Of a DNA stretch of 64,000 nucleotides, positions 42,585-50,847 are shown in pieces (position 1 is the stretch's first letter; each line of letters starts with the position of its first letter). Both the position numbers and the translations under genes were made by a program. Source of the DNA: Microbacterium candidum (GTDB lineage: Bacteria > Actinomycetota > Actinomycetes > Actinomycetales > Microbacteriaceae); contig NZ_JASXSZ010000005.1 of assembly GCF_030315975.1 (NCBI RefSeq), positions 124,001-188,000 of the forward strand. Direction: 5' to 3'. The notes under the pieces are model-generated. The model saw only the letters and a program-made list of their open reading frames with translations. It was not told the origin of the DNA and did not search any database.

Positions 42585-45257
42585 TCATCCGGTGTTCTGC
42601 AGGCCGGCCGCGACCCCCGACACCGACAGCAGCAGCAGACGCTGCAGGTCGGGGTCCGGCGCCGGCGCATCCTGCGGAGCCTCGCGGAGCGCGCGCAGGG
42701 CGCGCAGCTGCAGCAGGGACAGGGCGTCGACGTAGGGGCTGCGCAGCTTCACGGCGCGCTGCAGGATCGGCTTGTTCTCGAGCAGATCGCCGCCCGTCAC
42801 CCGCGACACCCACGAGCTCGTGAGCTCCATCTCGTCCATGACGAGGGCCGCGAGGTCGTCGCGGTCGCCGAGGTCGAGATAGTGGCGGGCGATCCGCGGA
42901 TCGGCCTTCGCGAGACTCATGGCGACGTTGTCGATCAGGGTGCGGAACAGCGGCCACCGCGCGTAGGCGGTGCGCAGGCGCTCCTCGTCCCCGACGGCCT
43001 CGAGGGCGGTGCCGAGGCCGAACCAGCCCGCGAGGTTGATCCGCGCCTGCGTCCACGCGAACACCCACGGGATCGCGCGGAGGTCCTCGAGCGACTCGAC
43101 CGACAGCCCGCGGCGCGCGGGGCGCGACCCGAGGGCGAGGAGGCCCAGTTCCTCCATCGGGGTCACGGTCGCGAACCACGGAGCGAAGCCGGGCGCCTTC
43201 ACGAGGGCGAAGAAGCGCTCGCGGGATGCGGCATCCATCGTCGCCGCGACGTCCGCGTACTGCTCCGCCGCGGTGCTGTTGCGCTCCTCGATCTCGGGGG
43301 AGGAGGCGAGGAGGATGGCGGCGCCCACCTGGTCGATGTGCCGCATCGCGATCGCCGGGTCGCCGTAGCGGGCGAAGATGACCTCTCCCTGCTCGGTGAG
43401 CTTGAAGCGTCCGTCGACCGAGTGCGGCGGCTGGGCGAGGATCGCACTGTTGGCCGGGCCGCCGCCGCGGCCGAGTGCACCGCCGCGCCCGTGGAAGAGG
43501 GTGAGTTCGATCCGCTCGGAGCTCGCCCACGCGGCGATCGCCTCCTGCGCCTCGTACAGGGCGAGGTTGGCAGCGACCGGTCCGACGTCCTTCGACGAGT
43601 CGGAGTAGCCGAGCATGACCTCGAGGCGCCGGCCCGTGGCCTCGAGCCGCGCGGCGAACTCGGGGTGCTGCACGATCTCGGCCAGGATGCCGGGCGCCGC
43701 CTGCAGGTCGGCGAACGTCTCGAACAGCGGGATGACATCGAGCACCGGAGGCGTGCCGTCGGCGCCGACCGCGTGACGGGCGAGGCGGTGCACGTTCGCG
43801 AGGTCGTCGGCCGACTGCGTGAAGGACACGATGTAGCGGCCCGCGGCGCGCGGGCCGAAGCGCTGCTGCAGCCCCGCGATCGTGCGGAAGACCTCGAGCA
43901 CCTCCTCGGTCTGCGCCGTGGCCGCGGCGCCGGACTCGAGCTCGGCGAGCACCTTCGCGTGCACGGCGGAGTGCTGACGCACCTCGAGCTCGGCGAGGTG
44001 GAACCCGTAGGTCTCGACCTGCCAGATGAGCTGCTGCAGGTGTCCGTACGCCTGGCGGAGCGCGCCGGCGCCTGCGAGCGACTCCTGCACGACACGGAGG
44101 TCGGTCAGGAGCTCCTCGGGATCGCGGTACGCGAGGTCGGCATCGCGCGTGCGGGTGGCGGCGATCTTGCGTGCGAGGAGCAGCACGATCCGCCGGTGCG
44201 GCTCGCCCGGCGAGCGCTTGGCGACGTCTGCCGCCGCATCCTCGTCCGCGTCCCGCAGTCGACGCCACAGGGCCTGGAGCTCGGCGCTCGGGTGAGTGAC
44301 GGCCTCGTCGAGGGTGAGCACGCGCCCGATGCGGTTCGCGGCTGCCTCCAGGCCCAGCAGTACGTGCTCGGCCGCGATTCCCGCCGCCTTGCGCGTGACG
44401 GATGCGGTCACGAACGGGTTCCCGTCGCGGTCGCCTCCGACCCACGAGCCGACGCGCACGAACGGCTTCACGATCGGAGGGGCAGCGCCCGCTCCTGCGC
44501 CCTGCAGCAGGTCGTCGATGCGACGGTAGACATGCGGGACGGCGGTGAACAGCGTGTCGTCGAAGACCGTCATCACCGCACGGACCTCGTCCGTCGGCGC
44601 CGGCTTCTCCGGGCGCAGGGGCGCCGTGCGCCACAGCGTGTCGATCTCCTCGAGCAGGCGCCGCTCGGCGCGGCGCTTGTCCGCGCCGCCTTCGGCGAGG
44701 GCGTCGTACTCGGCGAGCAGGCTCGAGAGACGCCGGATGCTGCTGGACACCGCGCGGCGACGGGCCTCCGTCGGGTGCGCCGTGAAGACGGGGTGGAAGC
44801 GCAGCGCCTGGAGCCGGTCGCGCGCGGTCTCCTCCCCGAGCTCGCCGACGAGGTGCGTGTAGGCGGCGGCGATCGAGTCGCCCGGGTCGTCGCGGTCTGC
44901 CCGGCCGTTGCGCTCGCGGAGGACGCGGACGCGCTGCTGCTCCTCGGCGAGGTTCGCGAGGTGGAAGTAGACCGTGAACGCGCGGGCGACCTCGTCTGCG
45001 CGAGAGATCGAGAACGAGTCCGCGATGCTCGCGGCGCGCGCGAACGCCTCCGGCGTCTCGTCCGTGTACGCCTGGATCGTCGCGACGCGCAGGCGCTCGA
45101 CATCCTCGAACAGTCCGGGGGAACCGGCCTCCCGCAGCACCCGTCCGAGGAGGGCGCCGAGCACGCGGACGTCCGCGCGCATCTGCTCCGGGATGCGCTC
45201 GCCGGCCTCGTATCGTCCGACGAGGTCGATGGCTTCCGTAGGGGTGGGTTCGCGCAT
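42585..45257 (-). CDS. ppc: Phosphoenolpyruvate carboxylase
   Basis: Adds bicarbonate to phosphoenolpyruvate to make oxaloacetate, replenishing the TCA cycle. The 890-residue protein carries the catalytic FTAHPTEARRR, the phosphoenolpyruvate region VGSWVGGDRDGNPFVT and the glycine-rich FHGRGGALGRGGGP, and ends in the conserved QNTG C-terminus. Length is at the short end of the bacterial range, as in actinobacteria. ATG 45257 is 84 bases from the divergent nhaA GTG; TACCGT ends 7 bases before the ATG. Confidence 0.97.
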   Translation of the reverse strand: MREPTPTEAIDLVGRYEAGERIPEQMRADVRVLGALLGRVLREAGSPGLFEDVERLRVATIQAYTDETPEAFARAASIADSFSISRADEVARAFTVYFHLANLAEEQQRVRVLRERNGRADRDDPGDSIAAAYTHLVGELGEETARDRLQALRFHPVFTAHPTEARRRAVSSSIRRLSSLLAEYDALAEGGADKRRAERRLLEEIDTLWRTAPLRPEKPAPTDEVRAVMTVFDDTLFTAVPHVYRRIDDLLQGAGAGAAPPIVKPFVRVGSWVGGDRDGNPFVTASVTRKAAGIAAEHVLLGLEAAANRIGRVLTLDEAVTHPSAELQALWRRLRDADEDAAADVAKRSPGEPHRRIVLLLARKIAATRTRDADLAYRDPEELLTDLRVVQESLAGAGALRQAYGHLQQLIWQVETYGFHLAELEVRQHSAVHAKVLAELESGAAATAQTEEVLEVFRTIAGLQQRFGPRAAGRYIVSFTQSADDLANVHRLARHAVGADGTPPVLDVIPLFETFADLQAAPGILAEIVQHPEFAARLEATGRRLEVMLGYSDSSKDVGPVAANLALYEAQEAIAAWASSERIELTLFHGRGGALGRGGGPANSAILAQPPHSVDGRFKLTEQGEVIFARYGDPAIAMRHIDQVGAAILLASSPEIEERNSTAAEQYADVAATMDAASRERFFALVKAPGFAPWFATVTPMEELGLLALGSRPARRGLSVESLEDLRAIPWVFAWTQARINLAGWFGLGTALEAVGDEERLRTAYARWPLFRTLIDNVAMSLAKADPRIARHYLDLGDRDDLAALVMDEMELTSSWVSRVTGGDLLENKPILQRAVKLRSPYVDALSLLQLRALRALREAPQDAPAPDPDLQRLLLLSVSGVAAGLQNTG

Positions 45258-45264
45258 GGAACCC

Positions 45265-45270
45265 ACGGTA
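45265..45270 (-). promoter_or_regulatory. Predicted leaderless -10 (TACCGT) of ppc
   Basis: Minus-strand TACCGT ends 7 bases before ATG 45257. Confidence 0.45.
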
Positions 45271-45329
45271 TATGCGTGGGACAGACCGTCCGAATCCGCC
45301 CGTTCGTCCGGACGTAACAGGCGCGTCGA

Positions 45330-45335
45330 TAGGCT
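45330..45335 (+). promoter_or_regulatory. Predicted leaderless -10 (TAGGCT) of nhaA-mazG
   Basis: TAGGCT ends 6 bases before GTG 45342. Confidence 0.5.
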
Positions 45336-45341
45336 GTCGGG

Positions 45342-46499
45342 GTGAACGGGGATGCAGGCGCGAAGAGGTCCCTGCTGCGCTCCGAGCGGTTCCCCGCGAT
45401 CCTTCTGCTGGCCGCCGCCATCGCCGGGCTCGTCGTCGCCAACACCCCCGTCGGCACCTCCGTCATCGCCTTCGCGCATCAGCACCTCGGCTTCCTGCCG
45501 TTCGACCTGTCGCTGACCCATTGGGTCCAGGACGGCCTGCTCGCGATCTTCTTCTTCGGCGTCTCGGTCGAGCTGCAGTTCGAGCTGACGCGCGGCGAGC
45601 TGCGCAGCATCCGTCGTGCCGTCCAACCCGCGATCGCCGCTGCCGGCGGCGTCGTCGTCCCCGTCGTGCTGTATCTCGCCCTGTCCGGAGGCGGGGCGGC
45701 GGCGTCGGGGTGGCCGATCCCCACCGCGACGGACGTCGCCTTCGCCCTCGGGGTCCTCGCCGTGTTCGGGCGCGGGCTGCCGTCCTCCGTCCGCGTGTTC
45801 CTCCTCGCCCTCGCGATCCTCGACGACATCGTCGGCATCGTCCTCATCGCGGTGCTGTACGCGACGGATCTGCAGTTCGGGATGCTGGCGCTCGCGTTCG
45901 TGGCGGTCGTGCTGTTCGCGATCCTCTCGCGCGTGGACACGCGGCACGGGGTGCTCCTGGGCATCGGGCTCGGGGTCCTCGCGCTGGCGACCTGGGCGTT
46001 CATGCTCCTCTCCGGCGTGCACCCGACGATCGCCGGGGTGCTCCTGGGCCTGGCCATGTCGCAGGATCGCGCGCTCATCACCCGCCACGCGGTCGAGCCG
46101 TGGATCAACGGGGTCGTGCTGCCCCTCTTCGCCTTCACGGCTGCGCTGGTGCCGTTCCCGTCGGGATCGGGAGGTCTTCCTCCCGTGTTCTGGGCGGTGC
46201 TCGTCGCGCTTCCGGTCGGCAAGCTCGTCGGCATCGCCGGGGCCGCGTGGATCGCACAGCGCGTGCTCGGGGGCGAACGGATGCCCTTCGGCGACCTCGT
46301 CGCCGCGGGCGCGCTCGGCGGTATCGGATTCACGGTGTCGCTGCTCCTCGCGAACCTCGCGTTCGCGAGCGACGCCGGGCTGCGGGATGCCGCGACCCTC
46401 GGCGTCCTCGCCGGCTCCCTCGTCGCGCTCGTCCTGTCCGCCGCGCTCGTCTTCTGGCGCGCGCGGACGTATCGTCTCGCCGGAAGGGAGACCTCATGA
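45342..46499 (+). CDS. nhaA: Na+/H+ antiporter NhaA
   Basis: A 385-residue, roughly 11-12-helix antiporter that exports Na+ in exchange for protons. It has FFFGVSVELQFELTRGEL, IPTATDVAFALGVLAVFG and LALAILDDIVGIVLIAVLY, the last holding the paired aspartates (DD) that bind the ions in NhaA. The GTG 45342 start is supported by a -10 hexamer. Its stop overlaps the mazG ATG (ATGA), so the two are translated in tandem. Confidence 0.94.
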   Translation: MNGDAGAKRSLLRSERFPAILLLAAAIAGLVVANTPVGTSVIAFAHQHLGFLPFDLSLTHWVQDGLLAIFFFGVSVELQFELTRGELRSIRRAVQPAIAAAGGVVVPVVLYLALSGGGAAASGWPIPTATDVAFALGVLAVFGRGLPSSVRVFLLALAILDDIVGIVLIAVLYATDLQFGMLALAFVAVVLFAILSRVDTRHGVLLGIGLGVLALATWAFMLLSGVHPTIAGVLLGLAMSQDRALITRHAVEPWINGVVLPLFAFTAALVPFPSGSGGLPPVFWAVLVALPVGKLVGIAGAAWIAQRVLGGERMPFGDLVAAGALGGIGFTVSLLLANLAFASDAGLRDAATLGVLAGSLVALVLSAALVFWRARTYRLAGRETS

Positions 46500-47155
46500 C
46501 CGACGCACTGCGCGCCGCCGCCGACACGATGCACGCGGTGCGCGACCGCTGCGTGTGGACGCAGCAGATCACCCACCGCGACCTGATCCCGTATCTCGTC
46601 GAGGAGAGCGCGGAACTCATCGACGCCGTCGAGGACGGGTCCCGCGCCGACCTCCGCGAGGAGCTCGGCGACCTCCTGTGGCAGGTGCTGTTCCACGCCG
46701 AGATCGCCTCGCGCGACCCGGAGGACCCGTTCGACATCGACGACGTCGCCCGCGGGCTCACCGACAAGATGGTGCGCCGGCATCCCCACGTCTTCGGCGA
46801 TGCCGTCGCGCGCACGCCCGAGGAGGTCCTCGTGCTGTGGAATGCGGCGAAGGCGGCGGAGAAGAGCACGCGCACGAGCGTCCTCGACGGGGTGAGCGAA
46901 CGGATGCCGTCCCTCGCCCTCGCGCAGAAGCTCCTCGGCAAGGCGGCCTCCGTGGGCGCCTCCCCGCAGGTCGTGGAGCGAGCGGAGCGAGACGAAACGC
47001 GGGTGGGTCCGTCGCAGACCGAAGCCGAGCTCGGCGACGCCCTCCTCGCTCTCGTCACCACCGCCCGCGCGAACGGGTGGGATGCGGAGCGGGCGCTGCG
47101 CGAGCGGCTGCGCGGCCTCGAGGACGAGATCCGCGCAACCGAGTCGACGCTCTGA
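46496..47155 (+). CDS. mazG: MazG-type nucleoside triphosphate pyrophosphohydrolase
   Basis: A 219-residue all-alpha NTP pyrophosphatase that hydrolyses nucleoside triphosphates to monophosphates, cleaning damaged or excess nucleotides. The metal-binding EExxE...ExxD signature is visible as VEESAELIDAV and LREELGDLLWQVLFHAEIA, followed by KMVRRHPHVFGD. A central segment after LGKAA differs from E. coli MazG, and the C-terminal repeat is abbreviated. ATG 46496 overlaps the nhaA stop. The gene belongs to the conserved mfd-mazG-eno neighbourhood, here separated by inserted genes. Confidence 0.93.
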   Translation: MTDALRAAADTMHAVRDRCVWTQQITHRDLIPYLVEESAELIDAVEDGSRADLREELGDLLWQVLFHAEIASRDPEDPFDIDDVARGLTDKMVRRHPHVFGDAVARTPEEVLVLWNAAKAAEKSTRTSVLDGVSERMPSLALAQKLLGKAASVGASPQVVERAERDETRVGPSQTEAELGDALLALVTTARANGWDAERALRERLRGLEDEIRATESTL

Positions 47156-47170
47156 CTCCGGCCCCCGCCG

Positions 47171-47251
47171 AAAGCTCCTGTTCTGGCGAGGACAGGACGA
47201 TCGGCGAAGGATCATCCTGTTCTCGCCGAAACTCCTGTTTCGGGTGAATCG
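47171..47251. repeat. Intergenic palindromic repeat (REP-like) between mazG and SRPBCC gene
   Basis: Three copies of a TCCTGTT core with flanking CGCCGAAA-type sequence occur in 80 bases. A near-perfect hairpin has arms GGCGAGGACAGGA (47185-47197) and TCCTGTTCTCGCC (47215-47227), one G-T pair, 17-base loop. It lies between two convergent genes and could terminate both. Confidence 0.55.
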
Positions 47252-47260
47252 TCCGTGGAC

Positions 47261-47740
47261 TCAGACGAGCGTGGCGAGGAGCGCGTCGATGCGCTCGAAG
47301 TCCTCGTCCATGCCGGCATCCATCCCCGACGCGAGCATCGCGTCGCACGCCTCCTTCGACGTGTAGGTCGACGTGACCTCGATGGCGCTTCGGCCGCCCG
47401 GGAGGTCGACGAAGCGGAGGGTCTCCAGCGTCGGTCCGGGCTCGCCCTCGTACTCCCACGTGTGGACGATCAGGCCGGGGGAGACCTCGTGGTATGCGCC
47501 CCGGAACGCCCACGCGCCGCCGTCGGGCGCCTCGACGACGTAGCGGAACGAGCCGCCCGTCTGCGCATCGAACCGGTCGAGGCGGACGCTCGTGCCCTGC
47601 GGGCCCATCCACTGCGAGAAGAGGTCCGCCTCGGTGTGCGCGCGCTGCACGAGCGCCGCGGGTGCGGCGAACTCGCGGCGGTGGAAGATGCTCTGCTCTC
47701 CCGTGCGGGTGTGCGCGGTGAGCGATGTGGTCTCGGTCAT
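47261..47740 (-). CDS. SRPBCC (AHSA1/START-like) domain protein
   Basis: A 159-residue lipid-binding-fold protein of the AHSA1/activator-of-Hsp90 group (HRREFAAPAALVQRAHTEADLFSQWMGP ... TLRFVDLPGGRSAIEVTSTYTSKEACDAML). Bacterial members are almost always paired with an ArsR regulator, as here; ligand and function are unknown. The ATG at 47740 overlaps the arsR stop (ATGA), so it is the second gene of a two-gene operon. Confidence 0.9.
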   Translation of the reverse strand: MTETTSLTAHTRTGEQSIFHRREFAAPAALVQRAHTEADLFSQWMGPQGTSVRLDRFDAQTGGSFRYVVEAPDGGAWAFRGAYHEVSPGLIVHTWEYEGEPGPTLETLRFVDLPGGRSAIEVTSTYTSKEACDAMLASGMDAGMDEDFERIDALLATLV

Positions 47741-48072
47741 GCTCTGTCTCCCTGTTCTGGTGCGGTGAGTCCGGCGAGGACGTCGTCGAGGCGTGCGTAG
47801 CGCTCCTCGAGGCGGCGGCGCCTCGCATCCATCCATCCGGCGGCCTCGTCGAGGCGCGCCGCCTGGAGGCTGACGCGGCGGGTGCGGCCCTCGCGCCGAC
47901 GGGTGACGAGGCCTGCGCGCTCGAGGACGTCGATGTGCTGCGAGACGGCCTGGAACGAGATCTCGAACATGCTGACGAGCTCGCCCACGGTCGCGTCGGA
48001 GTGCGTGAGCCGGTCGACGATCGTGAGGCGGACCGGATCCCCGATCGCCGCGAACGTCTGCGCCATGGTCAC
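47737..48072 (-). CDS. ArsR family transcriptional regulator
   Basis: A 111-residue winged-helix repressor of the type co-encoded with SRPBCC proteins. The recognition region is ATVGELVSMFEISFQAVSQHIDVLERAGLVTRRREGRTRRVSL. No metal-binding CxC motif is present, so metal sensing is unlikely. The start is GTG 48072 or ATG 48066. A perfect inverted repeat (48083-48102) lies 10 bases upstream and overlaps its predicted -10, as for an autorepressor. Confidence 0.9.
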   Translation of the reverse strand: MTMAQTFAAIGDPVRLTIVDRLTHSDATVGELVSMFEISFQAVSQHIDVLERAGLVTRRREGRTRRVSLQAARLDEAAGWMDARRRRLEERYARLDDVLAGLTAPEQGDRA

Positions 48073-48082
48073 GCGAACTATT

Positions 48083-48102
48083 ATTCAAGCAATCACTTGA
48101 AT
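48083..48102. promoter_or_regulatory. ArsR-type operator (ATTCAAG-N6-CTTGAAT)
   Basis: A perfect 7-bp-arm inverted repeat with a 6-base spacer, the TCAA-N8-TTGA pattern typical of this ArsR group. A further TCAAG half-site follows at 48104-48108. It lies between arsR (minus) and hisS (plus), 24 bases before the hisS start. Confidence 0.75.
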
Positions 48103-48126
48103 GTCAAGACCTGGAACAATAGGAGC

Positions 48127-49416
48127 GTGGCATCGGTCAATCCGCCGCGCGGCATGCGCGACTTCCTCCCCGCAGACAAGGCCCGTCGCGAGCGCGTCCT
48201 CGCCGTCATCCGCGAGCGCTACCGCGCGCACGGGTTCGATGAGATCGAGACGCCCGTCGTGGAGGAGTATGCGCGCCTGCACGCGGGCATCGGCGGCGAC
48301 AACGAGAAGCTCGCCTACAACGTGCTCAAGCGCGGGCTGGATGCGGACGCCATCCGCGCCGCGGCCGAGGCGCCCGCGGACCTCACCGACCTGGGCCTGC
48401 GCTACGACCTGACCGTGCCGCTCGCGCGCTTCTATGCGAGCAACCGCGGGCAGCTGCCGACGGTGTTCCGGTCGATCCAGATGGCCCCCGTGTGGCGCGC
48501 GGAGCGACCGCAGAAGGGCCGCTACCGCCAGTTCGTGCAGTGCGACATCGACGTGATCGGGGATGCCTCGGCCCGCGCCGAGGCGGAGCTCGTGATCGCG
48601 ACCCTCGACACGGTGGACGCGCTCGGGCTCGAGGGCGGCACGATCCGCATCAACGACCGCCGCGCACTCGACTTCATGCTCGACAGCTTCGGCTTCGATC
48701 CGTCCGAGCGTCCCGGCGTCCTCATCACGATCGACAAGCTCGACAAGATCGGGCCGGAGGGCGTCGCTGCCGAGCTGCGCGAACGCGGGGCCACGGCGTC
48801 CGCGGTCGACGCGTTCGAGGCGTTCCTGCGCCGCCCGATGACGATGGAGTACAACCCGTACGGCGAGCGGCAGATCCGCAAGGTACTGCCGGACGGGGCG
48901 CCCGACGACGTGGTGGCCCACCTCGTCGGCATCGGCGAGGCGGTGCTCGCGGCTCGCGGCGCTTCGAGCCCGATCGGTGACGTCCCGCTCGTGTTCGACC
49001 CGTTCCTCGTGCGCGGCATGGGGTACTACACCGGCACGATCTTCGAGCTGGCACACCCGTCGGTCGACTACTCGCTCGGCGGCGGCGGGCGGTACGACGG
49101 CATGATCGGTCGCTTCCTCGGCCAAGAGGTGCCCGCGGTGGGCTTCTCCATCGGCTTCGAGCGGATCGTCGACCTCGTCGAGGGGCTCGAGGATGCGGAC
49201 GCCCGCTCGGTCGTGCTCGTCCACGACCGCGACGTCCCGGTCCCCGAGCTCATCGCGCACAAGGCGGCGCTCGTCGGGGCAGGTGCCCGCGTGAGACTCG
49301 AACAGCGGACGAAGAACCTCAAGGCGCTCCTCGAGCGATCGGCCGCCGACGGCTACACCGAGTTCGCGACGGTCGCGCCCGGGGACGCCGAGCTGGAGTT
49401 CAAGGCGCTCGACTGA
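48127..49416 (+). CDS. hisS: Histidyl-tRNA synthetase
   Basis: A 429-residue class II aminoacyl-tRNA synthetase charging tRNA-His. Class II motif 2 is MAPVWRAERPQKGRYRQFVQCD; the histidine-specific motifs are LVFDPFLVRGMGYYTGTIFEL and the motif 3 GFSIGFERI. The C-terminal anticodon-binding domain is present but compact. GTG 48127 begins directly at PPRGMRDFLP. A near -10 (AACAAT) ends 6 bases upstream, and the arsR operator overlaps the promoter region. A 19-base duplication spans its stop codon. Confidence 0.96.
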   Translation: MASVNPPRGMRDFLPADKARRERVLAVIRERYRAHGFDEIETPVVEEYARLHAGIGGDNEKLAYNVLKRGLDADAIRAAAEAPADLTDLGLRYDLTVPLARFYASNRGQLPTVFRSIQMAPVWRAERPQKGRYRQFVQCDIDVIGDASARAEAELVIATLDTVDALGLEGGTIRINDRRALDFMLDSFGFDPSERPGVLITIDKLDKIGPEGVAAELRERGATASAVDAFEAFLRRPMTMEYNPYGERQIRKVLPDGAPDDVVAHLVGIGEAVLAARGASSPIGDVPLVFDPFLVRGMGYYTGTIFELAHPSVDYSLGGGGRYDGMIGRFLGQEVPAVGFSIGFERIVDLVEGLEDADARSVVLVHDRDVPVPELIAHKAALVGAGARVRLEQRTKNLKALLERSAADGYTEFATVAPGDAELEFKALD

Positions 49417-49447
49417 GTCGGGTGCGTCGGCGCTCGACTGAGTCGGG
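49404..49447 (+). repeat. 19-bp direct duplication spanning the hisS stop codon
   Basis: GGCGCTCGACTGAGTCGGG occurs at 49404-49422 and again at 49429-49447 (25-base period). Each copy includes the palindrome CGACT-G-AGTCG. The first copy encodes the last residues and stop of hisS. Confidence 0.85.
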
Positions 49448-49468
49448 CGCCTTCGGCAGGATGAACGC

Positions 49469-49906
49469 ATGACCCTGCAGATCCACACCGTCCTCGAACC
49501 GAACGGGCCCGCGACCGCGATCGAGCTGACCGACGCCCAGGTCGAAGAGCTCGGCGGCGGGAAGCGCGCCGCCGTCGTCGTGACGATCGGCGCGACGACC
49601 GTTCGCCTCCGGCTCGGCGTGATGGGCGGAAAGAACCTCATCGGTCTGTCGAAGGCCGCGCGCGCCGAGTTCGGCGTCGAGATCGGCGATACTGTCGACG
49701 CCGTCGTCGCCCTCGACGGTGCAGAGCGCGACGTGGTGGTCCCTTCCGACCTCGCGGATGCATTGGCCGCCGCGGGAGTGCGCGCGGCGTTCGACGCCCT
49801 GTCGTTCACGCGGCGTAAGGAGCTCGCACGCGGCGTCGCCGAGGCCAAGCGCGCGGACACACGGGAGCGCCGCATCGCGGCCGCGGTCGAGGAGGTCCGC
49901 GGCTGA
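49469..49906 (+). CDS. DUF1905/YdeI-type (OmpD-associated-like) protein
   Basis: A 145-residue protein. Residues ~1-95 form a DUF1905-type beta barrel (VVVTIGATTVRLRLGVMGGKNLIGLSKAARAEFGVEIGDTVDAVVAL), and the C-terminus has the YdeI/OmpD-associated element with VRAAFDALSFTRRKELARGVAEAKRADTRERRI. The biochemical role of the family is not settled. Start ATG 49469 has a near -10 (CAGGAT) 6 bases upstream. It follows hisS by 52 bases. Confidence 0.85.
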   Translation: MTLQIHTVLEPNGPATAIELTDAQVEELGGGKRAAVVVTIGATTVRLRLGVMGGKNLIGLSKAARAEFGVEIGDTVDAVVALDGAERDVVVPSDLADALAAAGVRAAFDALSFTRRKELARGVAEAKRADTRERRIAAAVEEVRG

Positions 49907-49945
49907 CGGCCGCGGACCCGGGATCACGAGACGGACGGAGACGAC

Positions 49946-50257
49946 ATGCCCGCAACGCTGACGCTCGCGCACACGACGATCGGTGCGGAGGTGCGCCGCG
50001 GCAGGTACGACATCCTCGTCGACGGGAAGCCCGCCGGTTCCGTGGAGATGAACGAGACCGTCGACATCCCCGTCGAGGCGGGCAGCCACACGCTGAAGGT
50101 CACAAGCGGCAAGGACTCCAGCCCCACGAAGACGTTCTCCGTCGCCGACGGCGGCGTCGTCCGGTTCCGCGCGACGGGGAAGAGCTTCCTCCCGGTGTTC
50201 CTGCTCTCGTTCGTCGTGCGCGGGCTCAGGCTCAACCTCAAGGAGCTGAAGGCCTGA
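49946..50257 (+). CDS. Small hypothetical protein with beta domain and C-terminal hydrophobic segment
   Basis: A 103-residue protein I cannot place in a named family. The first ~75 residues look like a beta-sandwich of PEGA-like character (GRYDILVDGKPAGSVEMNE; GSHTLKVTSGK), followed by a short hydrophobic segment (FLPVFLLSFVVRGLRL) that could anchor it to the membrane. ATG 49946 has GGACGGAGA upstream. It follows the YdeI-like gene by 39 bases and may be co-transcribed. Confidence 0.7.
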   Translation: MPATLTLAHTTIGAEVRRGRYDILVDGKPAGSVEMNETVDIPVEAGSHTLKVTSGKDSSPTKTFSVADGGVVRFRATGKSFLPVFLLSFVVRGLRLNLKELKA

Positions 50258-50269
50258 GCCCAGCGGGCA

Positions 50270-50773
50270 TCAGCTCTGCGCTGCGGCCCACTCCGCGACG
50301 CGCGCGGTGCTCTCCTCCTCGGAGAGGTCCTCGACGCGCGTCATGATCGACCACCGCACCCCGAACGGGTCGCGGATGCTCGCGTACCGGTCGCCCGAGA
50401 CGAACGTCGACGGTGCTTCGCGCACGGTCGCGCCCGCCGCCACGGCGCGCTCGACCACCGCGTCGACGTCCGGCACGTAGAGCGCGATCGAGTAGCAGTC
50501 CTCGTCGCCTTCGGGCGCGGCCACGAGCCCGTAGGCCGGCATCGGCTCGCCGAGCTGCAGCATGCCGAGCCCGAAGTCGACGCTCGCGTGCACCACCAGG
50601 CCGTCGAACTCCGTGGCATCGACGATCCGAGCGCCGTAGACGTCGCGATAGAAGTCGAGCGCCTCCTTCGCACGGCGGACCGCAAGGAAGGGCGTGAGGC
50701 TCGTGGCCGTGTTCGGTCGGCCGTTCGTCGTGTGGATGCCGGTCACTCCGTGGATGTTCTCTGTCGTCGTCAT
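50270..50773 (-). CDS. VOC family (PhnB-like) protein
   Basis: A 167-residue VOC-fold protein of the PhnB-like/glyoxalase group: TSLTPFLAVRRAKEALDFYRDVYGARIVD, later EDCYSIALYVPDVDAVVERAVAAGATV and DPFGVRWSIMTRVEDLS. These proteins bind a metal and small molecules; function unknown. GGGAGG lies about 8 bases before ATG 50773. It is divergent from the AraC regulator gene 74 bases away. Confidence 0.88.
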   Translation of the reverse strand: MTTTENIHGVTGIHTTNGRPNTATSLTPFLAVRRAKEALDFYRDVYGARIVDATEFDGLVVHASVDFGLGMLQLGEPMPAYGLVAAPEGDEDCYSIALYVPDVDAVVERAVAAGATVREAPSTFVSGDRYASIRDPFGVRWSIMTRVEDLSEEESTARVAEWAAAQS

Positions 50774-50835
50774 GCGTTCAGCCTCCCGGGTGAGGGACAC
50801 CCGGGGCTTGGAGATTCGCGTCATCCTCCCCGCCC

Positions 50836-50841
50836 TACGCT
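50836..50841 (+). promoter_or_regulatory. Predicted leaderless -10 (TACGCT) of the AraC gene
   Basis: TACGCT ends 6 bases before GTG 50848. Confidence 0.5.
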
Positions 50842-50847
50842 GGCATC

